64,000 nucleotides of DNA, from positions 1 to 64,000 of the forward strand of contig JAMLGU010000004.1 in the NCBI GenBank assembly GCA_023957575.1, written 5' to 3'. This stretch comes from Chitinophagaceae bacterium (lineage in GTDB: Bacteria > Bacteroidota > Bacteroidia > Chitinophagales > Chitinophagaceae). The position numbers and the translations under genes were made by a program. The notes beneath the pieces are model-generated. The model made no database searches. It saw only the letters and a list, made by a program, of their open reading frames with translations, and had not been told where the DNA came from. Below are positions 46,052 to 60,615 of this stretch, in pieces (position 1 is the first letter of the stretch; each line of letters begins with the position of its first letter).

Positions 46052-46822
46052 ATGCGTATCATCAGCTATAATGTAAATGGTATAAGAGCAGCTATCAACA
46101 AGGGTTTTATCGATTGGTTAAAAACGGATCCCGCAGACATTGTATGTGTGCAGGAAACCAAGGCATTGAAAGAAAATGTAAATCATAATTTGTTTAATGA
46201 TTTGGGATATGAAGATTACTGGTTTTCTGCCCAAAAAAAAGGATATAGCGGTGTGGCTGTTTTTACAAAGATAAAACCTGATAATATCCTTTACGGGACG
46301 GGACACAGTATTAGCGATGAAGAAGGAAGGGTAATTCAATTGGATTTTGGGGAAATAAGACTTATCAATGCTTATTTTCCATCGGGAACCAGCGGTGATA
46401 TCAGACAAACCTATAAGTATGAATGGCTCAACGAATTTTTTGATTACCTCAATGAACTGCGCAAAAACCATCCGAAACTGATTCTATGCGGCGATTATAA
46501 TATTGCCCATACCGAAATGGATATACATGATCCTAAAGGGAACAAAAACGCTTCCGGGTTTTTGCCGGAAGAAAGAGCCTGGATGGATAAATTTTTCAAT
46601 AATGGGATGATTGATACGTTCCGTTTAATTCACCCTGACGAGCCGCATCGGTATAGTTGGTGGAGCCAGCGTTTTCCCAGTGTACGGCTTAACAATAAGG
46701 GATGGAGGATCGATTATATCAGTGTAAGCGATGCTCTAAAAAGTCAGGTAGAGGATGCCGATATTTTCCCCGATGTAAAACACAGCGATCATTGCCCCGT
46801 ATATTTAAAGCTCAAAAAATGA
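46052..46822 (+). CDS. xth: exodeoxyribonuclease III
   Basis: AP endonuclease and 3'-5' exonuclease of base-excision repair. It has 256 residues of the exonuclease-endonuclease-phosphatase fold: ISYNVNGIRAAINKGF, VCVQETKA with the metal-binding Glu, GDYNIAHTEMDIHDPKGN with catalytic Asp and Asn, and the end KHSDHCPVYLKLK with Asp-His. The ATG at 46052 starts MRIISYNVNG as in relatives; the frame upstream is AT-rich and hydrophobic. Its TGA overlaps the ATG of the next gene (ATGA). Confidence 0.93.
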   Translation: MRIISYNVNGIRAAINKGFIDWLKTDPADIVCVQETKALKENVNHNLFNDLGYEDYWFSAQKKGYSGVAVFTKIKPDNILYGTGHSISDEEGRVIQLDFGEIRLINAYFPSGTSGDIRQTYKYEWLNEFFDYLNELRKNHPKLILCGDYNIAHTEMDIHDPKGNKNASGFLPEERAWMDKFFNNGMIDTFRLIHPDEPHRYSWWSQRFPSVRLNNKGWRIDYISVSDALKSQVEDADIFPDVKHSDHCPVYLKLKK

Positions 46823-47139
46823 CAATGCAACCAAAAATAATTTATAATGTAACAACTAAGGTGGCCCATGCCATTCATGAGGAATGGCTGCAATGGATAC
46901 AAAAAGAACATATTCCGGCAATGGTGGCAACAGGCTGCTTTTCCAAAGGCATTTTATTAAAATTAAAAGAGCATGACGATGAAGAAGGGATTACATACGC
47001 GGTGCAATATTTTACAGAAAATGAGGATATACTGAACACCTATTTTGAAGAATTTGCAGAGGCTTTGCGAAACGAAAGTTTTGTCAAATGGGGCGATCAA
47101 TTTTTCTCTTTTCGCACCATTATGGAGATTGTGAATTGA
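46819..47139 (+). CDS. DUF4286-like small protein
   Basis: A 106-residue cytoplasmic protein whose sequence IIYNVTTKVAHAIHEEWLQWIQKEHIPAMVATGCFSKG matches the DUF4286 family of Bacteroidota, a ferredoxin-like alpha/beta fold related to heme-degrading monooxygenase-like dimers. It overlaps the xth stop by 4 bp (ATGA), so translation is coupled; a second ATG is two codons later. Function unknown; co-expression with DNA repair is inferred only from the overlap. Confidence 0.8.
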   Translation: MTMQPKIIYNVTTKVAHAIHEEWLQWIQKEHIPAMVATGCFSKGILLKLKEHDDEEGITYAVQYFTENEDILNTYFEEFAEALRNESFVKWGDQFFSFRTIMEIVN

Positions 47140-47197
47140 TTGTGCATAAAATTTTTTGACCCGCAATCACTATTAAAAAATAATTGTATATTTAATT

Positions 47198-47262
47198 AAA
47201 CCCTTTGCCAGCCCCATACTTGAACTCGTTTTCCTTTGAAACCCTTTGCCGGTAAGGGTTTC
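47198..47262. repeat. direct repeat and hairpin upstream of HU gene
   Basis: AAACCCTTTGCC occurs at 47198-47209 and 47239-47250. The second copy lies inside a 9-bp inverted repeat GAAACCCTT (47238-47246) / AAGGGTTTC (47254-47262). There is no T-run, so it is more like an operator or a terminator remnant for the preceding gene than a strong terminator. Confidence 0.4.
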
Positions 47263-47396
47263 AGCAACCCTATCTGATTATTTTTCACTTTTCTGTTTTT
47301 CCAAAATTTAAGCAAACACTTATCCTGCGCGGGTTTTGCCCGACTGACCAAAAGATTGTTTTCCAAACTATGAGATAATTATTTGAAAATTCAGAT

Positions 47397-47404
47397 TAAA
47401 TTTG
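47397..47404 (+). promoter_or_regulatory. HU gene promoter -7 box
   Basis: TAAATTTG matches TAnnTTTG exactly, 30 bp upstream of the HU ATG. Confidence 0.45.
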
Positions 47405-47434
47405 TTGAGTTAAAAAATCATTAAAAATTTATTT

Positions 47435-47704
47435 ATGAACAAAGGTGAATTAATTGAAAAAATCGCTAACGATGCAGGCATTACAAAAACGCAGGCTAAT
47501 GCCGCTTTAGATTCTTTTACTACTGCTGTACAGAAAACTTTAAAAGGCGGTGGTAAAGTTACCTTGGTGGGATTTGGTACTTTTTCTGTAACGAAGAGGG
47601 CTGCAAGAAACGGGCGCAACCCACAAACAGGCGCCGTTATTAAAATTAAAGCAAAAAAAGTGGCACGCTTTAAGCCAGGTAAGGAGTTATCTTCAAAAAT
47701 CTAA
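47435..47704 (+). CDS. HU family DNA-binding protein
   Basis: Small histone-like protein that bends and compacts DNA. Its 89 residues are the classic HU length: MNKGELIEKIANDAGITKTQANAALDSF (helical dimer part), LVGFGTFSVTKRAARNGRNPQTG (beta arm with the conserved RxGRNPxTG and Pro that intercalates) and the end VARFKPGKELSSKI. It has its own promoter box and a strong terminator, so it is probably a single-gene transcript. HU versus IHF-type: the sequence is HU-like. Confidence 0.95.
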   Translation: MNKGELIEKIANDAGITKTQANAALDSFTTAVQKTLKGGGKVTLVGFGTFSVTKRAARNGRNPQTGAVIKIKAKKVARFKPGKELSSKI

Positions 47705-47723
47705 ACGAGCGTATTGCATTTAT

Positions 47724-47755
47724 TGCCTCGAATTTCAAAATTCGGGGCATTTTTT
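47724..47755 (+). terminator. intrinsic terminator after HU gene
   Basis: TGCCTCGAATTT pairs with AAATTCGGGGCA (stem 11-12 bp, one G-T), followed by six T, 20 bp after the HU stop. Confidence 0.85.
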
Positions 47756-47768
47756 ATTCAACAACCCT

Positions 47769-47776
47769 TACATTTG
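47769..47776 (+). promoter_or_regulatory. bTHX promoter -7 box
   Basis: TACATTTG matches TAnnTTTG exactly, 22 bp upstream of the bTHX ATG and 14 bp after the HU terminator. Confidence 0.45.
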
Positions 47777-47797
47777 CACAACATAAATAATTTAATC

Positions 47798-47914
47798 ATG
47801 GGAAGAGGAGATAAAAAAACAGCAAAAGGAAAACGTTTTATGGGTTCTTTCGGGAAAAGCCGCCCGGCAAATCCTCCCAAAAAGAAAGTAGCCGAAAAGA
47901 AAAAAGAAGCCTAA
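47798..47914 (+). CDS. 30S ribosomal protein bTHX
   Basis: A 38-residue very basic peptide, MGRGDKKTAKGKRFMGSFGK, followed by a Pro/Lys-rich tail. It matches the small ribosomal subunit protein THX family (bTHX) of Thermus and Bacteroidota, which fills a cavity in the 16S rRNA head. The ATG at 47798 is chosen because the family starts MGRGDKKT and a promoter box lies 22 bp upstream; a longer frame upstream runs through the HU terminator and is not coding. Confidence 0.9.
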   Translation: MGRGDKKTAKGKRFMGSFGKSRPANPPKKKVAEKKKEA

Positions 47915-47928
47915 CCGCTTCTTTTTTT
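47899..47928. terminator. bidirectional terminator between bTHX and the GH cluster
   Basis: AAAAAAGAAGC and GCTTCTTTTTT form a palindrome around the bTHX stop codon. It gives a hairpin with a T-run in both directions, ending bTHX on the plus strand and the glycosidase operon (last stop at 47932) on the minus strand. Confidence 0.75.
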
Positions 47929-47931
47929 ATT

Positions 47932-50900
47932 TTACCACACTATTTTTACACTTCCTTCTATACCTGCAGGCAACAATGGCCGCCCCTCCAGAATGAAAGG
48001 CGCGGTAGTCCAGGTAATTCGTTCCGATTCGGGCAAGAGTTGATCACCAATAAGCCGGTTATGCCAGGTGCTGGCTACTTTTATTTCAATATTGTTCACA
48101 CCCTGTTTTATTGCTTTTGAGATATCCAATTTATAGGGTTTAGCCCATATAGTTCCACAATCAATACCATTAATCATTACAGTGGCAAGGTTATAGACGT
48201 TTTCCAAACAAATCCAAACAGGTTTCCCTTTTTTAATTTTCATTATGTCAAATTGATTGTAATATACAGCGCTACCTGAATAATACTTAACTCCCGGATC
48301 ATCGCTTTCGTTCCATAACTTCAGCTTATTCATAACCAGCTTCTCCTGAGGCCCGCCATAAGAAGGATCAAACTGAATACGCCATCCTTTTGACAACAAT
48401 TTTTCACTCTTAAATTTAGGCGCAGATGATTTTGTTTTGTAACCACTTGCTTTTTCAACAAATACAAAGAAGAATGACTGAGCGGGTTCAAAATCCAGAT
48501 TAATTATTGCTCTATCAGCGCCAATTTTATAAGTAAAATCATCTACTTCTTTTCCCGAAACAGGGTCGAAAACTGTTATGCCCTTTGCATTTTGTCTAAA
48601 ACTCAATTCTATTTTTCTTTTTTCATTTAGCTGATTTGAAACAAAATAAATATCTTCTCCATTTTCAGTTCTTCTGTGAGTCCACGCTATGGTATCTTTG
48701 CCACTCAACAATTTCACATCTGGTTGTACACCAAACTGCTCAAAGTTTTCATCGTAAAAAGGCGCAGCAACAACTTGTCCTTTTTTATTTTGTTTGCTGA
48801 AAAATTCGGATAAAATCTTTCTGAATTCCAACTCTTTTTCGCCTGATTCATAGGTTCCCCAACCTTCAGGTGGTATAATAATATTTGCCCCGTCCTTTGC
48901 CAATTGTAATAATTTGGCTGCCAACTCTACCGACAAAAATTGATTCGGCTGCATCGGGTGTTTCCCCGGAATTACCAAAACGGAATAAGCGGCACCACCG
49001 GAGGTAAAAACTTTACCGTCTTTCACAGTCATCTGCATCAACACATCCGGATTAAAACAATCATATTTATAACCATGCAGCGCATCTGTCCAGCTTTCAG
49101 GGTCAGCCATATTTGCAGAATGGCTTACGCCTATTGGCTTTGTTCTTTGTGGTTGAGCTATATTTTTTAAACGAATATTTTCCTGTGCCACTCTCTTATT
49201 GCCAAAAATACCGGGCAGTGTACTCACCAAACGATCCGGCAAAACGGAGCGCCTTGGAATCTCCTCACCGGTAAATACAGCAATATCCGTTACCGGATTT
49301 CCCTGTTGCAGCACGGCAGAAGTTCTTGTTATGTAGTCAATCCATGCTTTACTCTGGTTATACCAGGTTTGATCTCTCTGAAAAAACAGACCAATTCCTC
49401 CTAAGGTCATTCCCGGTTTTTTATCTAACCATGGATTTAAAGCATTTACATGAAAAACCATTCTATTAATTCCCATTGCAAAATTTCTGTCGCCAAGCGC
49501 CTTCAAGCTACCCGGATGTGCCGTCCAATCCATCCTGAGCGTAGTAAATGCCTCTGCCTGTATGATTCTTTTTCCATAAATATGTGCAGCAGTAATTGCA
49601 TCAAACATGTCGTTTGGTTTATCATGTGTAGGGCTGTTCAACCAAAACTCGCCTGTCGGGTAATCAACCGTTTTAAAATGAAGTAAGCCATCGCTCACCA
49701 TTGTTGGCGATACGTTTTCGGCAGTAAATTTCAAACCCTTTTCATCAGCCAGTTTTCTGAGTGTTTTATAAAATATATCGTTTACGAGTTCGGCTATAGT
49801 CTCTCTCACATCATGTAGGATTTTCTCTGACTTAACAACACTCTCAATAGGAACCCCCGTCATCACTAAAAGATAAGGCAACAAGTCATATCCTCTTCTT
49901 TTTTTAAATTCATACAGAAAATTAGCGCTCCAGTTTTGACTGCCTGCTTCCCAACTGTCAATATAAAAAATTTTCAGCACCTCCTCAGCCAGACCGGGGT
50001 CAGTGTTTTCATATACTTTTCCAAACCAGTTATCATATTGAAATTTAATTGCTTCTTCACTAAATTTATCGCACTCCAAACCTTTAGCAGCGCCTCCGGT
50101 AGCGTTTACATGTCCGGTAGAAGTATGGCCAATCCTCACTACCACCCAATTACCGGAAGCAGGTTGCCAGTTCAGTCTGCCATCTGCGTCCATTTTATCC
50201 GTTAAGTTAATTATATGATTGAAAGGGACCACTTCAGAATCAGAAACCATTGACGATGTTGTATATTCTGCCACTCGCCATATACTTCCATTTTTAGCTT
50301 CAATTTGATTGATAACCGGCTCATCGCTCAAATAAAGACCTTTGAGTTTTAATGTGGGTTTCCATTTTGCGGCATCCAAGTCTTCGGAGCCCGGTTCTGT
50401 ACCGGTTTTATCATATACAAAACGAAAATAGGTAGCCGTAGTCTCGGGGATAGAGAAGGTATAATCTTCATCAGTATCCTGCCATCCATGCCGAGGAGGT
50501 TGCATTCTCATAATGGTCTTAAAATTTTTCCCATCATTACCTGATTGTAAAATCAGTCTTTGGGATTGATAATTGTTGCCTCCTGTATGTGTTTTTAAAG
50601 AGCGTAATGTAAATGGCTCATTATATTGATACTGTATCCAACAGGTAGTATCACTTCTGAAGGTTTTGGAATCATCTCCCGGTTTACTTAAAAAAGATAC
50701 ATCTGCTCCTGTGCCGGTAGAAACAACCGGTTCAGGAAGATTGATTTGGTAGTTATTAGAAGAATTGGCCGGATGCGCAAAAACGGCAACGTCTTTATAA
50801 AAATTTTCCTTAGCAGCAGGTTGTTTTAAATGGATGACACCGGAATGAGCGCTGCTAATATAAGTTTTTGACCAGACCAGTTTTTGCATGGATTGCTCGG

Positions 50901-51297
50901 GTCTTATCCAGGGGCCGCCCGCTAATGCAAAACCATCACTTACATGAAAAGCCAGTTTTAACTCTAAGCGCTTACATTCCTTAAAAGCATGATTTACCAT
51001 TTCCCACCACAATGGAGATAATTGTCTGGCCGGTTTATCAAATGGTATCCGATTCACTGTGTCGTATATACACACTAAATAGGCGCCTTCAATTCCCACT
51101 GATTTCATCGCTTCCAAATCAGCGGTAATCCCTTCTTTGGAAACGGCGGAGTGCATCCAATACCACAATACCCATGGCTTTGCCTCAGCCGGCGGATTGT
51201 AAAAGGCAGTTTCTACCGGATTTTTATGCTGAGTAAATCCATTAGAGAAAATACTAATAAAAGCAACAAACAGGATTAAATATTTTATTGTCCTCAT
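47932..51297 (-). CDS. GH106-like alpha-L-rhamnosidase
   Basis: Exported glycosidase of 1121 residues, predicted to cut terminal alpha-L-rhamnose. It has a signal peptide (MRTIKYLILFVAFISIFSNG, then FTQ) and the GH106 start: FYNPPAEAKPWVLWYWMHSAVSKEGITADLEAMKSVGIEGAY (about 32-73). The large catalytic barrel includes YIDSWEAGSQNW and FTAENVSPTMVSDG. The C-terminal galactose-binding-like domain is seen in VWICLENVYNLATVMINGIDCGTIWAKPY. It is the last gene of the cluster, 2 bp after the GH2 gene. Known GH106 enzymes act on rhamnogalacturonan side chains; the precise linkage here is inferred. Confidence 0.88.
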   Translation of the reverse strand: MRTIKYLILFVAFISIFSNGFTQHKNPVETAFYNPPAEAKPWVLWYWMHSAVSKEGITADLEAMKSVGIEGAYLVCIYDTVNRIPFDKPARQLSPLWWEMVNHAFKECKRLELKLAFHVSDGFALAGGPWIRPEQSMQKLVWSKTYISSAHSGVIHLKQPAAKENFYKDVAVFAHPANSSNNYQINLPEPVVSTGTGADVSFLSKPGDDSKTFRSDTTCWIQYQYNEPFTLRSLKTHTGGNNYQSQRLILQSGNDGKNFKTIMRMQPPRHGWQDTDEDYTFSIPETTATYFRFVYDKTGTEPGSEDLDAAKWKPTLKLKGLYLSDEPVINQIEAKNGSIWRVAEYTTSSMVSDSEVVPFNHIINLTDKMDADGRLNWQPASGNWVVVRIGHTSTGHVNATGGAAKGLECDKFSEEAIKFQYDNWFGKVYENTDPGLAEEVLKIFYIDSWEAGSQNWSANFLYEFKKRRGYDLLPYLLVMTGVPIESVVKSEKILHDVRETIAELVNDIFYKTLRKLADEKGLKFTAENVSPTMVSDGLLHFKTVDYPTGEFWLNSPTHDKPNDMFDAITAAHIYGKRIIQAEAFTTLRMDWTAHPGSLKALGDRNFAMGINRMVFHVNALNPWLDKKPGMTLGGIGLFFQRDQTWYNQSKAWIDYITRTSAVLQQGNPVTDIAVFTGEEIPRRSVLPDRLVSTLPGIFGNKRVAQENIRLKNIAQPQRTKPIGVSHSANMADPESWTDALHGYKYDCFNPDVLMQMTVKDGKVFTSGGAAYSVLVIPGKHPMQPNQFLSVELAAKLLQLAKDGANIIIPPEGWGTYESGEKELEFRKILSEFFSKQNKKGQVVAAPFYDENFEQFGVQPDVKLLSGKDTIAWTHRRTENGEDIYFVSNQLNEKRKIELSFRQNAKGITVFDPVSGKEVDDFTYKIGADRAIINLDFEPAQSFFFVFVEKASGYKTKSSAPKFKSEKLLSKGWRIQFDPSYGGPQEKLVMNKLKLWNESDDPGVKYYSGSAVYYNQFDIMKIKKGKPVWICLENVYNLATVMINGIDCGTIWAKPYKLDISKAIKQGVNNIEIKVASTWHNRLIGDQLLPESERITWTTAPFILEGRPLLPAGIEGSVKIVW

Positions 51298-51299
51298 TA

Positions 51300-56622
<5,323 letters not shown>

Positions 56623-56643
56623 AATAAATACGTTTAAAAAGAC

Positions 56644-58857
56644 CTATAACTTATGATAGGAAATGTTATATTGTCTGTCCTTTTCTAAGGTTAATTCATA
56701 CTGATTATTTCCTTTATTTATAAAAGTTCCGAAATTAGTTTTAGGGATCTTTTTACTCTTTATTAAAAGTGTTCCCTCTCCTACCGGAGATTTTATTTTT
56801 ATATTATTATCATTTACATACATCTCAATATTTCCGGCAGGCGTTGGCACTTTTCCTTCCATCCATTTTAAACCGCCTAACTCGGGTTGAATAAGGTATT
56901 GGGCATATCCGGGCGCCGTAGGTTTAACACCAAGAAAATATTTTCCTAACAGATAAATGGGGCTTGCTCCCCAGGCGTGGCAAAGGCTCTTTCCATATTT
57001 TCTTCCATACATGGCATAGTGTTCTGCATCGCTTTTTTCAGGATTGTATTCTTCCCAAAACGAAGTGGCTCCCAACTTCAGCATATTTCCCCAATAGTTT
57101 TTTATTTCCTTCAAAACATAATTTTGTTCGCCTAATGCACACAGCGCTTCCAACTCATAAAAACGCATGTATGGCGTAACAATTTTCTGTACATTATCAT
57201 TCAGCAGCACTGAGTTTTTTACCAACTGCTTTTGATAATCATTGAAATAGTCGAAAAATATTGCAAACATATTGGCATAACGAGTAACATTATCGGTGGG
57301 TATCCCATCAATCCGGCTATGCACTAAGGCCTGCTTGTCCTGACTCCAATAAAAATCAAATAACTTCTTTTTCACATCAGAGGCAAGTGCAGTATAGTTT
57401 TCTGCATCCTCATTCTTATTCACGAGCCCGGCACACAGAGCCATCGTTTCAAGGCTTCGGGCAAAAAGTAACTGCTCAAAACTCACCTCTCCCTTCTTGC
57501 TGAGCCCGGCAGCCCAATCAATAAAAATCCAATCACCGGTAAGGCCCTCCAATAATCCGTTTTTATTCCTTCGCGACAATACATAGTCCATTAAACTTTT
57601 CATACGGTCATAATTCTGAACCAGAAAGGTTTTATCGCCCGAGTACAAATAATAGTCATAAATACCCAGAAACCAATAAAAAGTATAATCCATAATTGTA
57701 TTGATATGACTGGTAACCGGATCTTTTCCGCGAAGCGCATACATAGTGCGCGTAACAGAGGCATTATCATTTATCTGATAATAGTTCATGAGGTAGCTTT
57801 GATAGGCATCGCCACTCCAAATCCATCTGTCGCGCTTAATGCCATCTATAAAAAATTCCCGGGTGGTGAGACGCATAGTATAGTCGGCCACATCCCAAAT
57901 ATTGTTCACTTCCTGATCATTACACCTAAAGTAGCCTTTATCGGGAACATCCAGAAATTCGTATAACATAGACACATCATCATAACTTACATCTCCTTCG
58001 GATATAATATTTACATATCTGAACGCTTTTGATAATGTCAATACAGAATCTTTCTCTGCGGATAAATCAACAATAAGTTTATCATAGGTTTCTGTATAAG
58101 CTGTATCCAATGCTTCTTCTTTACTTTCTCCGTAATAAATATTCAATTTTCCCTTCCCTATCAGCTTATGAAACTTAATGAACCCAAAGGTTTCTTTACC
58201 GAAATCAATTAGGTTTCCCGTTGGTAGTTTTTCACTCTTAATTGCCTTCATTGGTTTAAGAGATAAAGCAAATTGAGAAGGTTTGTTTTCTTTACTATCA
58301 AAATTCCAACTACCTGCGTTCAACCATTTGGTGGCAGATACGTCAGAAGCCTTTCCGCTTTCATCTATCCATTCCTTATCCTCAAAAGTCACCAGCCATG
58401 AATTATCGCTTTTTATTGTTTTTCCTTTTACAAAGATCGAAGGAACTGTGGCCTGATTGAACACTTTAATATTCAGCTTGTGCCGGCCGGCCGGTACCAT
58501 TATTTTTGAAGGCATACCTTCCAAAGGCTTTCCATCCAATTTTACGTTATATTCACCCTCAACAGCGATTTCCACTTCCTCAGGGTTTGCCAGTTCGAAT
58601 ATTTTATGAAAATCCATTAATGGGTAAGGACTATCCATCTTCCAAAAAACAGGGAGAAACGTGCCACGTTCAGTACGGCGGTTCTGCATCTTATTGGAAA
58701 GCCAGATTTCATAATCTCCCGGATACCAAATCCAGGTGGCATTTTGAGAAAAACCTATTTGTACTAAGAAAACAAATAAAAATATTGCAACAAAAAATTT
58801 AGAATTGTTTCTCAGCAGCCTTTTTAATAAAATGTAAAAATCGAAAATAGCAGTCAT
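56644..58857 (-). CDS. GH78-like alpha-L-rhamnosidase
   Basis: Exported enzyme of 737 residues: a long basic N-terminus with a hydrophobic signal (FFVAIFLFVFLVQIGFSQ), beta-sandwich domains (WIWYPGDYEIWLSNKMQNRR), and the (alpha/alpha)6 barrel of bacterial alpha-L-rhamnosidases. The barrel has FFIDGIKRDRWIWSGDAYQS (about 337-356), carrying the general-acid/acidic cluster, and GATSFWEEYNPEKSDAEHYAMYGRKYGKSLCHAWGASPIY (about 594-632). A C-terminal beta-sandwich follows (GYAQYLIQPELGGLKWMEGKVPTPAGNIEM). It releases alpha-L-rhamnose; the natural polymer is inferred from the cluster. Confidence 0.9.
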   Translation of the reverse strand: MTAIFDFYILLKRLLRNNSKFFVAIFLFVFLVQIGFSQNATWIWYPGDYEIWLSNKMQNRRTERGTFLPVFWKMDSPYPLMDFHKIFELANPEEVEIAVEGEYNVKLDGKPLEGMPSKIMVPAGRHKLNIKVFNQATVPSIFVKGKTIKSDNSWLVTFEDKEWIDESGKASDVSATKWLNAGSWNFDSKENKPSQFALSLKPMKAIKSEKLPTGNLIDFGKETFGFIKFHKLIGKGKLNIYYGESKEEALDTAYTETYDKLIVDLSAEKDSVLTLSKAFRYVNIISEGDVSYDDVSMLYEFLDVPDKGYFRCNDQEVNNIWDVADYTMRLTTREFFIDGIKRDRWIWSGDAYQSYLMNYYQINDNASVTRTMYALRGKDPVTSHINTIMDYTFYWFLGIYDYYLYSGDKTFLVQNYDRMKSLMDYVLSRRNKNGLLEGLTGDWIFIDWAAGLSKKGEVSFEQLLFARSLETMALCAGLVNKNEDAENYTALASDVKKKLFDFYWSQDKQALVHSRIDGIPTDNVTRYANMFAIFFDYFNDYQKQLVKNSVLLNDNVQKIVTPYMRFYELEALCALGEQNYVLKEIKNYWGNMLKLGATSFWEEYNPEKSDAEHYAMYGRKYGKSLCHAWGASPIYLLGKYFLGVKPTAPGYAQYLIQPELGGLKWMEGKVPTPAGNIEMYVNDNNIKIKSPVGEGTLLIKSKKIPKTNFGTFINKGNNQYELTLEKDRQYNISYHKL

Positions 58858-58878
58858 AACATTTTTTTTAATTCCTGT

Positions 58879-60456
58879 TTAATGAAAAGTCAGATATAAT
58901 ATTATCATTACAATGATTAAAGCGCCCCATACTCGTTTAACCAATTTGGTAGGCGGGCTTACATTTTTTCTATCAACTACCGTATAACGGACAGGGGTTT
59001 TATCTGTTAGTGAAATTAAAACCGTTAATAAAAACAATAAAGCGAAAGTGTAGAACGATAGTAAAAGATAATGTGGCCAAAAGCTATACTGATCCGATGG
59101 GAATACCCACAGATATAACGCACCTACTCCAAGGCTCAAGGCCGCACCCCATGACAATGTGAAATTGACAGCCTTACGTGATGTCTTTTTCCAAAATACA
59201 GCCAGCAAAAATACAACGGCCAAAGGAGGTGCGATAAAACCTAATACAGCCTGAAAAATATCAAATAGTTTCAGTCCTTTTATATTATCAATAGCGATAG
59301 CAATCAATACGGCAATTACACATCCAACCAATATCGTAATCCGTCCGGTTTTTATAAGTTGCCGGGTAGAGGCATTAGGATTAATTTTTTTTGCATATAT
59401 ATCTGTGGTAAAAACGGCGCTTAATGCATTTAATGAAGAACCCACTGTTCCTACCAATACAGCGATTAAAACGACAATCACCAATCCATTGAGTCCGGTT
59501 GGAAACAGGTTCGTAACCATTGTCATGTAAGCGAGGTCAGGATCACCCAAATCAGGGTACAAAACAAAACAGATGATTCCGGGGATAATAAATAGTGGTA
59601 AGGAAAATATCTTTAACCACCCTATAAAACTTACACCTAATTGCCCTTGTTCAAGATTACGAGCACCCAATACCGATTGTACCATTGCCTGATCGGTACA
59701 AAAAAAGGCAATAGCCGAAACCGGATATCCTAATAAAATAGCAGGCCAGGGGTAATTAGTATCCGAAGCAGGTTTAATCAACTCCCAATAGTGTGGTGGG
59801 GCTTTGTCAATTAATGCCTGAATACCGCCCACTTTGTATAACCCCAAAATACATAAAAGGAATGACACAACAAGCAGAAGTATCATCTGAAAAACATTAA
59901 TACGGGCTATCGCTTTCAATCCACCGGCAAAAGCAAATAATCCGGCAAACAAAACCAAAGCAATTACCGACTGCCACATTGGAATCCCCAAGATCTGGCG
60001 TATCAGGAATCCACCTGCAAAAAGCCCGAGTGAAAGCCATGAAATCAACATTTTGATAAGCGCATAATAGGCCAATACAGTACGGGTAGTATCTCCAAAA
60101 CGCTGACCCATAAATTCTGGAAGCGTTATTACATTACTGGCAAGATAAATAGGCGCAAAAACAATTGCCAATAAAAATAAGAATACAAAAGCATACCATT
60201 CAAAATTTCCGGCCACAATACCGGTGGCATATCCAATACTTGCAAATGCCAGAAGCATAGAGGGCCCCACATTGGTACCCCACATATTAAACCCTATGTT
60301 GTACCAATTCAATGATTTCCCCGCAAGAAAAAGGGTTTCATCTTTTTTCCGCTTCTTTCCAAAACTCGCTTTGTAACCAATCAATAGCAGCACCATCAGA
60401 TATACTACGACGATTACATAGTCAGGCGTTTGTAATTTGGATAAAATATTATTCAT
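58879..60456 (-). CDS. sodium:solute symporter (SSS family)
   Basis: Inner-membrane Na+-coupled importer of 525 residues with about 13-14 transmembrane segments. SSS signatures: LAGKSLNWYNIGFNMWGTNVGPSMLLAFASIGYATGI near the N-terminus, GQRFGDTTRTVLAYYALIK, and VLVGTVGSSLNALSAVFTTDIYAK in the middle, which holds the sodium-site Ser/Asn residues. Its place among rhamnosidase, arabinosidase and galactosidase genes suggests it takes up a released monosaccharide such as rhamnose, fucose or arabinose. The gap to the upstream oxidoreductase gene is 159 bp, so a separate promoter is possible. Confidence 0.9.
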   Translation of the reverse strand: MNNILSKLQTPDYVIVVVYLMVLLLIGYKASFGKKRKKDETLFLAGKSLNWYNIGFNMWGTNVGPSMLLAFASIGYATGIVAGNFEWYAFVFLFLLAIVFAPIYLASNVITLPEFMGQRFGDTTRTVLAYYALIKMLISWLSLGLFAGGFLIRQILGIPMWQSVIALVLFAGLFAFAGGLKAIARINVFQMILLLVVSFLLCILGLYKVGGIQALIDKAPPHYWELIKPASDTNYPWPAILLGYPVSAIAFFCTDQAMVQSVLGARNLEQGQLGVSFIGWLKIFSLPLFIIPGIICFVLYPDLGDPDLAYMTMVTNLFPTGLNGLVIVVLIAVLVGTVGSSLNALSAVFTTDIYAKKINPNASTRQLIKTGRITILVGCVIAVLIAIAIDNIKGLKLFDIFQAVLGFIAPPLAVVFLLAVFWKKTSRKAVNFTLSWGAALSLGVGALYLWVFPSDQYSFWPHYLLLSFYTFALLFLLTVLISLTDKTPVRYTVVDRKNVSPPTKLVKRVWGALIIVMIILYLTFH

Positions 60457-60615
60457 TTAAATTGCTTTTCCCTTGTAAGAAAAATTAGTTTAGTATTCAG
60501 ATAAATTGAAGAATTGAATATTTTTTTAATCATTGTTCCTGTTTTTTACCGCCCAGTTTTAAGCATTTATTATCCTGAAAAAACATCTACTGTTCCTCTA
60601 TTTGTAATCTTCATT

